Source: Phoebastria nigripes (Eukaryota; Chordata; Aves; Procellariiformes; Diomedeidae). Taken from it: a stretch of 64,000 nt of DNA. Both the position numbers and the translations under genes were made by a program. Positions 11,767-23,133 of this stretch are shown here, in pieces. Where the stretch lies: assembly GCA_035582835.1 (NCBI GenBank), contig JAYKAV010002596.1, positions 454,962 to 518,961 of the forward strand, given 5' to 3'. Each line of letters starts with the position of its first letter. The first letter of the stretch is position 1. The notes below the pieces were generated by a model. That model searched no databases. It saw only the letters and a program-made list of their open reading frames with translations, and was not told the origin of the DNA.

Positions 11767-14700
11767 TTTCTCCACCTACTTCTTATTGTATTTCGTTCAC
11801 ACTATCATATTTCTTTAGTATTTCTTTGTAATCTCCTCCCACTCTATATGTTTTTTCTTCTTCTATTCACCCTGTCAGGAACAGTTCAGGAACTTCTTCC
11901 AAATGCTAAGTAATCAGAATTCATACCTAAGCACAGGTCTTTTAAAGGTGCCTGCCACTGCTTTATCTGGCATAGCCTATCTGCTTAGCCTTCAAATACC
12001 AATTCTCATTTTCATACTCTCTTGATCTTTGATACTGTCTGGATTTTCTTGAAATGTTGTGCTCAGCTATATCCGTACAATCTCATTTACATATTTGGTT
12101 GTGATTACGCTTCTGAAATGAATCTATTACTGTCAATGCTATTGCTACATAAGGAACACCAATTTAGGCATTCCTAAAATGCATATATTTACCTATGACT
12201 GAGTGGTTCAGAGTGTTTATGTTATCTGTTTAGATTATAAAAGCAGTTGAAGGATGGAGAGACATACCTTGGAAAGGTGATTCGGTGTTCTAGCAGTTTG
12301 ATCAGTGAGCTTGCACCAGTTACTCATCAGAAATGTTAGCTGTGAGTCTGATTTCCCACTCTATCTGAAATTCTTGCCAAAACAAATGCCTTTTCCACCA
12401 GGCTGTGGCAAAGCAAAGAATAAGAAGGACAAAAAGCTCTGTTGGGTTTTGCCTGGGACAGTTAATACCTAAAGATGTGATAGTCAGAGGCAATAAGCCT
12501 AATAGAATAGCAAAGTAGCAACCCAGAGATATATAATAATATGGCACTTTTCTAGCAGTGTGTATTTACATTCTGGTCCTGAAGACAGAACTAAGCATAC
12601 ATTTGAGTCAGTAAAGGGTCAGAACCCAAACCAATTACACACTAAGCCACACCAAAAGGAATTGAGGGATAGTAATTGAGCTAAAGAGCTAGTCTTTCTT
12701 TTGCTTATTTCTTCATTGTTCCTTGCCCAGGAGAAGGAATAGGAAGGAGTATATGGTTAAAAGACTCATATAAGAAGTGAAAACTATGGGCTTGAGACAC
12801 CTTAAGAAAGGGATGAAAACTGAAGTCTAGTCTCCAACTTTTTGCGGTGCTTTATGTTCGTATAGGCAGTAGTGTTTCTCTAGCCTGTAATGTTAATGAA
12901 AGAAACCATACCTAATGTGCTTTTTTTGTTGAATTCAATATATTTTAGTAGGTTCAGATCATATCAGAACTCTCTTGGGACTTTGAAATTTTCTCTAAGC
13001 TCTGTCTGAAGGTAACAGCAGAACTGAAACACCTAAATGTTTAGTGCCTCTATTCATTGAAAAAAAAAAAAGTAAAAACAAAAAAATTATCCTAGGTGCC
13101 TACAACTCTTGCTGGTCTGAAATGTTAATGCTGACTGAATTACAGACCTCCCCTGGCGAACACATTAATGTAAAGTTGGAATTTTCTTTTCCAGGGATCT
13201 AACTGCATACATTTCTTGGACTTGTTTCAGAGGCCTTAATCAGATACTCAGAACCTCAACCGTCAAAGAGGAAACACAATGTGATGTCATATTTGATACC
13301 AAATAAGTGTTATGACTTCAAATCTCTGCTTGTTGCCTGACTTGTGTGCCAGGCTGCAAGAATTTTCAGCTTGTCAGAACTTGTACTGCATAAGATGCTG
13401 AACTGCATGACATTTTCTATTAATTTCCAGCACAGTACATCCTGCTTGTATGCAGTCCATTATTATACAAATTTAAGGGTTGTTTTTCAATTATTTAAAG
13501 GACATCTGTGCAAACTAAGAATATGCTTAAAAGGAACAGTACTATCTTCCAGTTTAACAGAGCTGCTGCTTTACTGTCTTACCTCTTGCTAAGGTCATAG
13601 GTTGCCTTCAGTTGCCTCCCTGATCTCCCGCCTTCCTGTAGGGTCAGAAGTGTGTCGCTTAACTCTTCTGTGCTTTGTTGCCAGAGAAAAAAAAGAGAGA
13701 GAAAGAGACAGTCACTATTATACATGCCATAAGTTTTAAACCTTGCATGGAACTTCATAACAATTCTATGCTTTCTTTGTGATTAGATGCTGCCCAGTAA
13801 TCTAATGAAGCATGTGAATGAAAATTAGTACCTCTAGTATCTTATTTGTCTTCTAGCCATTTGCTAAGTGTTTTTGTCAACTAGACCAACTTTATAGATT
13901 TAACTTACTATTTACATAACTCATCAAGGAAGACCAGAAGGATATAGTATTGAGAGACATGTATATAAAAGTGAACTGGAAATGAGGATAACTGGTTGGA
14001 CAAGAGGCTGATATGACTAGGCCTCCCCTACTTCTGGTAGGGATATGTGTGAAGGTACTTTACATTTGTTCTCCATGTGATCAGTAGATCTGATGTTTCT
14101 GGGAAGAGTCAGATTTAATTCTATGCACAAACTGCTGGACAATGCATGTGTAGAAATTCCACTGAGCATTTCTGGGAAACATTGGTTTTACTGTGATGCT
14201 AGGCAATGACTGCTTGGTTTAAAGACTAAATAAACAATTTTTTTGAGTTCTCTGGATTGATGTCAACACCCTGTAAGAACTTTGGTTGTCACACCATGAT
14301 ATATGCATAAAATATATTCAACAGGACTTCCAAGTTTTACTGCAGTCGTCACCAGAATTTCTGATATATGAAGCTTTACTGGGGACAGCTGACCTCTTCT
14401 GGTCATCTGACTAAGAAAATCTCATTGCAAGGCAGCTCTATATATAGCAGAGTGATTAATGTAGCAAGGGACATTTAGAGAACTTAAATTTAGGAAAAGC
14501 ATTTATCTAGTTAGGCAAGAGCTTATTGCATTTTTCAGTTTNCTCTTCTGTGATATCATTCATTTCTCTACATTCTTCAGGACAGGACCTATACATTTTT
14601 TTGACTGGAAAATGGCCAGTCAAAAATGTTTTGGGTGCCAAAGTATTTAATATTTATGTCAGGATAAATATTAGTAATGACAGGTTAAAATAAAATGTGA

Positions 14701-15017
14701 GAGTGGTTATTAGACTCGCATGTCAGGGGAAAACTAAGAAAGATGATTGAGTTAATACTGTAAGGTAGGACTAAGAACTTCCTGCATGACATGTCCACAA
14801 TCACAGCAATGACACTCATTTATCTGGGATCTCTTTGGAACAAAAAGTGCTGTATTCTGCATATAATTTTAAATCATATACATTGCTTGCTATAAATGAA
14901 GATTGATTTGATTTCTTTTGGGAATAACGCAGCATAAAACAGCCTTAAACTAAAGTTGAGAATATGTTGAGAACAACTGAATGCACAGAAAAAAAAGCTT
15001 GTTTGGTTTTTTTCTCT

Positions 15018-15019
<2 letters not shown>

Positions 15020-15059
<40 letters not shown>
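15020..15059. repeat. 40-nt uninterrupted T run
   Basis: Forty consecutive T follow a pyrimidine-rich 'tttttttctctcc' stretch. On the minus strand this is a 40-nt poly(A). I see no AATAAA at the usual distance upstream of it on that strand and no recognisable gene copy, so a processed-pseudogene tail is not demonstrated. Homopolymers this long are also error-prone in assemblies, so the length is uncertain. Confidence 0.85.
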
Positions 15060-15060
<1 letters not shown>

Positions 15061-16604
15061 TGGAACTACTTCTGTTACAGTATCCAATCATTCCTTTAAA
15101 ACTTTTGTAAATCTTGTAATAAAATGCCAGTTTAATAGAACTTGCAGAAAAGTAGATAAAATACACAGTCATCAGAGGTGTACATTTAAAAGTTGACTTA
15201 ATCAGCTAATTAATATTTGAAACCTTGAAGGTGGTTTCCATCCAGTAAATATGCAGTAACAACAGTTTGGGAGAAGACTGTTTCGATGTTTAAGCTATAA
15301 CTGGTTGGCGCTGTGCAACATCAGCCTTTTACATAACATAATGCCCAATTTCAGCTGGCTCCTATGAAGGCTCATAGGTTGTATCTCTTCCAGTAAATAA
15401 AGGGGCAAGGCCCTGTTTGCTTGTTAGAGAACAAGTGATCCGTTCTAATTCACCTCCATACGGTTATATTCTCTTCCACGGTAAAACAAGGTAGCTTCAT
15501 TCATGCTACCTACCTTTTGGCCCATTATTCTCCTGAGCCACNCTCAGGTATTGTCTGGGAGACTGAGATTTGGTGTGGGATAAATCATGCGAGTGAGTGC
15601 CCTAACAATTAAACCATAAGAGCGGTTGTTCACCAGTCTTTGACCTAGTACAGCATTTCGCTCTGTTTATTTCATTAGTATAAATGTCAGCTTGAAAGTC
15701 ACTTTGAATCAAGAAAGGAATTAGTGATGAAATATATTTGACACAGTCCTTGTTATATACATAAAAAGAACAAAATTTAGTTCTTCAGAACATGCAGCAT
15801 AAAGGAAGCCAAAATCATCTTCCTGGATTGCAAACCAAACCTGTCTTTTTTTTTCCCCCAGAACACTGTGCACTTTCTCATCTTCTTTTTCTTCTCTACT
15901 TGCCTCTGTACTTCTCTTGCTGCTTTTTGCATTGCTCCCACATTCAGACATATCCATCTCCATCATTTTTAATATCACATTCTACTGAAACTTCTTTTTC
16001 TTCATATACTTAGTTTTCTACCAGCTTCACACTCTGTTCACTTCTTGTGTGGTTGCAGCCATTGTTTCATCTATCCTTTTTTACAAAGAAGCCTAATCAC
16101 TTCTTAAATATATCTCCAGCAAAGGATAGATTGCGTATTCTCCAGTTTCAAAGAGACTTGTGATTGCTTATAGCTCAGAGATACTCCTGCTGCTAGAAAC
16201 CAAATTCTTTGTCATAATACATAGTTGAATGTAGGCATTTCCTATGCTTGATGTCTTCGAAAACTGCATTTCCTGCTGAGAGAAGTCACTCTTTTTACTA
16301 CAAATTTCTTTTATGTGATAAAGTTTGCTTAAAAGCATCCAAGCACTTCCCAGAAGCAAGTGTTTAAAGGCAGAATACAATAAAAAAAGAGAATTTCAGC
16401 TGGCAACTTCCACTACTGGGAAAAAAAAATCTAAGCTGTGGGGCCACACATCCTAGAATATTAAAAAGACTTAATCAAGGCAAACCAGCTGTGAATCAAG
16501 GCTGTAATTCTGCAGGAACATATAGGGACACAGTAAAAAACAAACCAAAGCAATAAACAAATCATAAACAAAATATTGCTTTTTGTTTAAAAACTTGGCT
16601 CAGA

Positions 16605-16642
16605 GTAGCTATGTATAAAACTAGTAGCTATGTATAAAATTA
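16605..16642 (+). repeat. 19-bp tandem duplication
   Basis: The unit 'gtagctatgtataaaacta' occurs at 16605-16623 and again at 16624-16642 with one mismatch (final 'atta' for 'acta'). It is a simple local duplication with no known function. Confidence 0.9.
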
Positions 16643-17323
16643 GATTATACCGGAATATTCACTAAAGTGATTTAGATTTCTCTAAACCTGCAAGAGTTTT
16701 GTCTTTAAATAAAAAGAAAACCAAAGTGTTATAATTGTTTCTAGGATAGTAGAAAATTTTATCAACAGGCTAATCCAGATAATTCCTACTGCAACTGTTG
16801 TATAAAGAACAAATGATCATCACTAAGAAGAATTTCGTAACATCTCAGAAAGTGCAAACAAACCTGTTTAGAGTAACCATTAAGGAACACAGTCACTGCG
16901 ATGCAGCCCAGCGATCAAATGCCCAGGAGGGAAGGCCATTGTGATCTAAGGAACCTCAATCCATAGAATTCCAGACAGAAACATTGGACAAGTGTTTGCA
17001 GGATATTTGTCTGTATAATAGTCCTTTTAAGAAAAGTCAGGTTGCCTGGGAAGATTATTTGGTAACTTGTAGCTGCCACAATAACACATGCCTCCCCTTG
17101 TGGATCCTATTGTATGTCAGAACGTGCACAACTGATGAATTAAGGCATGTCGAACACTTGGTTCAGAAACTAGTGACCCAGCCCAAAATTAGGCATTTTC
17201 AACCAAAATTCAGGAAAAGAATATGAGTCCAGTGTTCTGAAAGGACAGTTTAAAACTATTTCCAAGGCCAAAGTTTAGAACATTATGAGTCAAGCCTCTA
17301 AATGTATGAAAAGGCTTAAAAAT

Positions 17324-17350
17324 AATGAATGAATGAATGAATAATGAATA
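17324..17350. repeat. (AATG)n microsatellite
   Basis: About five AATG units are followed by degenerate AATAATGAATA. It lies about 130 bases left of the CR1 tail at 17481 and is separate from it. Confidence 0.85.
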
Positions 17351-17480
17351 AACAAATTAATTGATAATAGCTCTTTTTTATGACTTCTAGTTTTGGACCT
17401 CCAACCTTATATGTGAGTAATCATTTAAGACCTTTTCTTAAATGATTAGAAGCTGAGAGAACTGCACATCTATCTCAAAA

Positions 17481-17970
17481 AATAGAATAGAATAGAATAG
17501 AATAGAATAGTTCCAGTTGGAAGAGACCTACAATGATCATCTGGTCCAACTGCCTGATGACTTCAGGGCTGACGAAAAGTTAAAGCATGTTATTAAGGGC
17601 ATTGTCCAAATGCCTCTTAAACACTGACAGGCATGAGGCCTCAACCACCTCGCTAGGAAGTCTGTTCCAGCGTCTAACCACCCTCTCAGTAAGTGTTTCA
17701 TCACGTCAAGTCTGAACCTCCCCTGGCGCAGCTTTGAACCATTCCCATGCGTCCCATCACCGGATACCAGCGAGAAGAGATCAGCACCTCCCTCTCCACC
17801 TCCCCTCCTCAGGAAGCTGTAGAAAGAATGAGGTCGCCCCTCAGCCTCCTCTCCAAACTAGACAAGCCCAAAGTCCTTAGCCGCTCCTCATAAGACATGC
17901 CTTCCATCCCTTTCACCAGCTTTGTTGCCCTCCTCTGGAAACATTCAAGGACCTTCACATCCTTTTTAAA
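17481..17970 (-). mobile_element. CR1 non-LTR retrotransposon, minus strand, 5'-truncated
   Basis: Read on the minus strand, the element contains the last coding part of CR1, a short 3' UTR with 'ttggaccagatgatca' and 'gtctcttccaactgg' blocks, and a tail of six CTATT units (17481-17510 on the plus strand as AATAG repeats). The pentamer tail differs from the octamer ATTCTATG tail of the copies at 4174 and 51795. The element is cut off at its 5' side near 17970, inside the coding region. The subfamily is not assigned. Confidence 0.93.
17580..17968 (-). pseudogene. CR1 ORF2 C-terminal fragment, frameshifted
   Basis: On the minus strand the fragment begins within the region reading [10 protein letters not shown], continues through [19 protein letters not shown], then loses frame. 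Compared with the longer CR1 copy at 29651-31283, about one base is missing just after the RGDLI segment, which brings a TGA into frame a few codons later. A second small deletion lies nearer the 3' side, around the 'gacgtgatgaaacactta' segment. The last coding stretch ends with TAA at 17580-17582. It has no catalytic residues and is plainly non-functional. Confidence 0.85.
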
Positions 17971-20900
17971 TACCGTTCAAACAATGGAAATGTAAGTTAT
18001 TAAAAGAAAGACAGCATTGTTGTCTAAAGACTTGTTGGCTCAAATGAAAGAACACAACACCCCTGTATAGTACATCCAATAAGAAAATATATGCATATTC
18101 AGTCTTATTAATATTCACTGTATAATCTGCAGGAGCTGGTAGACTCCCTTGGAGTCTAAAAATATTTTTTAGACAAAAATATGGAAATGAAACTGATTTT
18201 TCATAGGACATCTCTCTTCATTAATTTTCTTATTTGTCTAGAGTACCAGTATACTTATAATTCTACCAACAGTTGTGGAATATTGAGTCTTAGGCTCAAC
18301 AAGCAAGAGATCTGAAGTAAGAAATCAGTAGATTTCCACTACATTGTTTCCCCTTACAAACTCATTTCATTCCTCTGAAATCTTTCTGTTAAAAATGGGT
18401 TGATAGTGTTGTCTGGCTTGTTCCTATGTGCAGTGTGAGATCAATAAACTCGAAAGGTTGGATATTTATCCATAGAATCAGAATTGCAGTTTGCTTTATG
18501 GGGTTGACTGCAATTTATCACCCACAATATTTCTCATCCATATTCTGACTGGAACTTACTTTTAGGAGACTATGTAGCTGGTCTTGTGTGACAACACTTT
18601 CTCAACTATATTGCAAAGAAAAGGGAGATTTTCATTGATGCATGGTCTTGGCATACATAGATGACAGATTTATTTATTTTCTTTTTTGCATTAAAAAAAT
18701 AGAAGTTATAGAAATAAGACATATTGGTTAGGGACAGAGATTTACTGCAAAGTGTTGTTGGGCAGCGTATTCTCTACTCTTTCAGCCTTTTCCAGATGTG
18801 GTTGACAACACCTCTTCCCTAGGGCAGCAGCACTCCAGCAATGCAGCAGCAGCAGCTGGTGGAACTTGGACATATTTGCTATCATTTGACATTCCCCTCC
18901 GAGAGGCATCCAGGTGCCTTTTTTCCAATTGTTTGCTCTCTCATTCTTAACTTGCATAGACATTCTGGTACAAGTATTAAAAACACATGAGTTTAAAAAG
19001 AAAAATAAAAATTGAGTTTTGGATCTTCACAGATTAAGTGACATCACGCATGCAAAACCTTACCCTTTTTGTTTTAAAACAGTAGTGAAGATGTTTATTC
19101 CAACTTACTCTGTGTAGATATTGTTATTTAACATTATTATACTTTGAAATAAAACTCAAGTTTTAAGATAGTAATTGATATTTCACACAGCAGTTACTAG
19201 TTACCTTTCTTCATTTGAACAAAACCATTTAAAATGATGGCATTTCAACTCACTGAGAGTTAGAAAGTGTATGATAGTTATCAGAAAGGAAGACTGGAAA
19301 TGCAGAAAGATGTATTAACAATGCATTTTCAATGGAAATTCATTATTTGTTGTATCAATAATGAAATATAATTTAAATTAATGTTTAAAGTTATGCAACA
19401 TCAATGAAAGGTGTATAAAACCTACATATTTGTAGGGCAATCTAGTCATAATCCATGTCTATTTGACAGTGATAAAAGTAAATTGTCACTTTAAAAATGT
19501 ATGAGAAACTTATTTTTTTAACCTAATAAAGTTTAATTGAAGTATTACAACTTAGATTTTGTCAACGTATTTGAACATCAACATATATCTTTAGTTGAAT
19601 GACAGTCTTATTCAGCATGTTTTCAAGTGCATAACTAGATACAGTATTTGGATCAGAAATCCAATTAGCTGTAAATTAGAATTCATGAATCAGTTCTTAA
19701 TGTTGCTACTTAGATAAAAGATGACATCTCATCATATTTTTGGCCCAACAAGGGGATTTCATAAGATAATCAGTTTTACTGAAATTTATCTTGTTCTGAC
19801 CAAAAATATGGCCCACACTTGAAAGGACCAGACCTCCATTCAGGGAAAGTGATTTATTTCTTGCTTAGAGTGAACAGTGTTGTTTTCAGGGATATAACCA
19901 TCCATTAGATGTAAGTTGAAATGGCATTCAGGAAAACAATAATTGAAATACATGTCTCATTTTTCCTGTAAGACACAACTTCAGTTCCATGTGTTCTGGT
20001 ACTGTTGTTATTTTCCTTCATAAATGTTCCATCNGTCTGGGGAGTAAGCGTATTTATTACTTTTCAGTTAATGAATATTTGGTTTTTGTTATATATATAA
20101 TTATTGAATGAATTAATTAAACTGCCTCTAATCTGTCTTTCTCACTTTTTTCTTCATATTTTATGAAATAAGTTCTTAAACTGGAAGGCCCCACAGAATG
20201 AATCCCAAGGATGGAAATGCTGCCAGACATGAAGCTAATGGGAGAGAAGTGAGATACGTAACTGGGATACGGCCAGGGCATGGCATGGGATGATGAGCAG
20301 GTTATCACCTGCCTAGGGGTAGACTGGCACAAGGAACAGACCTAGTTTGAGAACCAACATCTTACAATGAAGTAAGAAATACCAGAACTAGCTAACAAGT
20401 TTATAGTACGCTTGCTAGTCCAATTTGAAGCCCAGGGTAGAGTATTTTGCTTCCATTACCCAAACTGTCTCACTTAAAGCTAAATCAATTATCTGCATAA
20501 TATGACAATTGGTAATTTTTTTTCTAGGTATTTTTGCCTTTTTTTCACCATGATCAATTTATTTTTAGGATTTTTTTGCCTTTGCTTCACTGTTTCTTTT
20601 TGAAGCATTTATAGAGTTAATCATCAAATTTAAGGACCTTTCACTTTTACTTTTTTTAAAATTACTTTGTCTGCCACCATCCTCCATGAGTGGAAGAGCA
20701 AGGATTATATAAAGCTGGCCTAGACATCCAAGAGTCAGAGATAAAAGCAGGAAACACTCAAGGATTAACACTTTAACATGAATTTTTAATGTAAATGAAA
20801 TAGGAGTCTAATAGGTATTCTTGTTCTTGCACAAATTTATTAAGCTTATTTGGTGTCTCAGCTAAAATTTGTACATAATCATAACTGTCATAAAGAGATT

Positions 20901-22442
20901 TTGTATATATTAGAAAACTTTTAAAGATGTTAATGAAACTTTTCTTATAATCATATTGTCTGTTAACACACATAAACTTCAGAACTTTCATTCATTTTTT
21001 TTAACTCCTTCCAATCACCCTCTGCTGAATGTCCATGCTTAAAACTGCATATTTAAAATTAAGCTGTATTTTTTAAACACACACCTATACTTACTGCTTT
21101 TTTTGTGATATTTTCAGTAATATTGGTTGTATTTCAGAAATAAATGTACTCTTTTTTTGAAATCTATCCCTGTTTTTTGATGTAACTATATAAAAGTTAT
21201 AATAATATAATTATATTATTAGTTCTAACTGAATTTTTCTTGTAAGGTTTCATTACTCTTTCTGTTTTTAACACAGTACATGTGAACAGTAGATTTTTAC
21301 AATTTAAAAGGATATTCCACCTGATCTTTTTCTCATTGATTATCTTATTGCTTAACTTTCTCTTTAAAAAACAGTCTTAACTCCTTGACACAAACTTTTT
21401 AAAGAACTACTTTTCTTAACATTTTCATTTTTCTGTTACATCATTTCCATGGTCTGTGCATTCTTGCATTTTTGTATTTGAATCCTGTCAGTAACTTAAT
21501 GTCTTTTAAACAGGGCTGAAACTCCTCGCTCTTACTACATTCAGATCCAGGAATATGGATGAAATTATGCAAATAATGGTTTCCGGTTTTGAGTGGCTTA
21601 ATTTTTAAAATAGAATATCTCATTTTTGAGACTATGATTATTTTTTTTTTACATTTGTTTGAAAGTACTCATATCAAGTAATGCTTTGGAAAATCACTTT
21701 TTTAGATTTATTTTCTTCTCTTGGGTTTACTATAAATGTACATATACTTTGAAGAAGAAAAGAAATAATTTCTTCTAAATCTTGCTTCTGAATTATATAT
21801 TCCTTTATAAAGAAAACATGGAACTCAAAAGATGTATATGTGTAAATCATGTTAAACTTTTCAAAGCAACTACAGCATATAGGTTCTAATACAATATTTG
21901 AGCTTTTTAGCTCATTGAGAAGTACAACATGCTTTTATACAGTTTTGCAAATAAGGATCTTAGAACAGTATGTACTAGTAAAACCTTTTCATCTGAGGTT
22001 GTTCAGAACTTTAAGTATGGCCCACCTTACATATTTCTTTCCAAAGACACAAAGTGCCTCAGAGTAGGAAAGTGATCGAGTGTGTTTTTAGTGTCAGTGA
22101 GAGAGACTCAACTTTTCTAGCTTGAAAAATAAAGTTTATAACCCTCGGCTCCCCTGAATTTCTCAGCTGAGTAAAAGGTCCTTTAACATTCATGAAATAA
22201 TCTATGTGTGCTCACAGAAAAAGAGAGCTTGACATGTCAAAGTATTTACAGAAATAAGTTATGCCATGAAAAAACATGTTGAAATTATATCATGTATATC
22301 TAACTAATCTTGAAAAACATTGTAGAAAAGACTGTACATTAATTATTTTGTTCATCCAGTGAGACAGCTGGCAAATCTGTGGTAAAGAGAATTTAAGGTC
22401 AAACGTCTAATTTAGGTGACAAACTTAAAAAATCCTTAACTA

Positions 22443-22460
22443 ATAAATAAATAAATAAAA
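22443..22460. repeat. (ATAA)n microsatellite, short
   Basis: Four ATAA units flanked by TAAT and further AATAAAT. It is minor and listed for completeness. Confidence 0.85.
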
Positions 22461-23074
22461 CCTAATAAATAGTGAGGACAATGTGCTTTGGAAGGATTAT
22501 ACAGTACATTTAATTAAAAATAACACGAAGATAACCAAGCTGAAATATTAAGCAAAGGTGTCTTTTTGAACTTCCCCTCTCATGTGGTTCTTAAGAACCT
22601 ATTTCTCTGCTTGGGATCTAGATCCTGGAATATTCACCTAAAGGTAGGGACTTAATTTAGATATTCTCATCCATCAAGAACAGCAGCACTGTCACCTACC
22701 TCTGCACAATTATCTGTTGATTATAGTGGGATACTGGAGTATTAATCTGCATGTCTTTACTCTAAAGTCAATTCCATGACATTCCTGTCCTTCTCCTGTT
22801 CAAAAGTGATGAAAATTAAACAGGGAAAGGGACGCAAAATGCATAAGCTGGAACAAAGGAAATCTCAGCCATCACAGGCTTCCTAGAATACAGAGATGAG
22901 AGAACAGGATAGTGTCCATCTCTACGTTATTCTCTTTTCACAGCTGAATATGTTGAAAATATTTTTAAGAGAAAGTCTTAGGATGTTTTTAACTGATTTT
23001 TTTTTTTCCATTCCTTTTTTTTCATTGCTTCCCCTCATCCTCCCATTGTGGGCTGATGTGTTTGCTTGCTGCAG

Positions 23075-23133
23075 TTTTGGACATTTGGACAAAAAAGAAT
23101 TTGTAGCAAAGTGGTTCTGTGGTATCTGTAAAG
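23075..23133 (+). other. exon-like segment, weak candidate
   Basis: The 59-nt segment is preceded by a long pyrimidine-rich stretch and 'gcttgctgcag' ending in AG at 23073-23074, and followed by GTAAAT at 23134, a fair donor. One phase is open across it and reads FGHLDKKEFVAKWFCGICK. I recognise no protein from this. Its length is not a multiple of three. AG and GT pairs with such flanks arise often by chance in 64 kb, so this is only a candidate for a non-coding RNA exon, a cryptic exon or nothing. Confidence 0.15.

Larger units (their letters stand above)
10601..17480. other. AT-rich non-coding stretch, no gene recognised
   Basis: The stretch holds only short frames (85 codons or fewer), simple repeats listed separately, a run of nine or more G at 11511-11521, and Ns at 11481, 14542 and 15542. 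The segment 15400-15640 has somewhat more balanced composition but matches no repeat I know. No exon or RNA gene is apparent. Confidence 0.65.

Noticed and set aside
14981..15196. Frames with long phenylalanine or lysine runs on either strand
   Set aside because: They are direct translations of the 40-nt T run and have no coding support.
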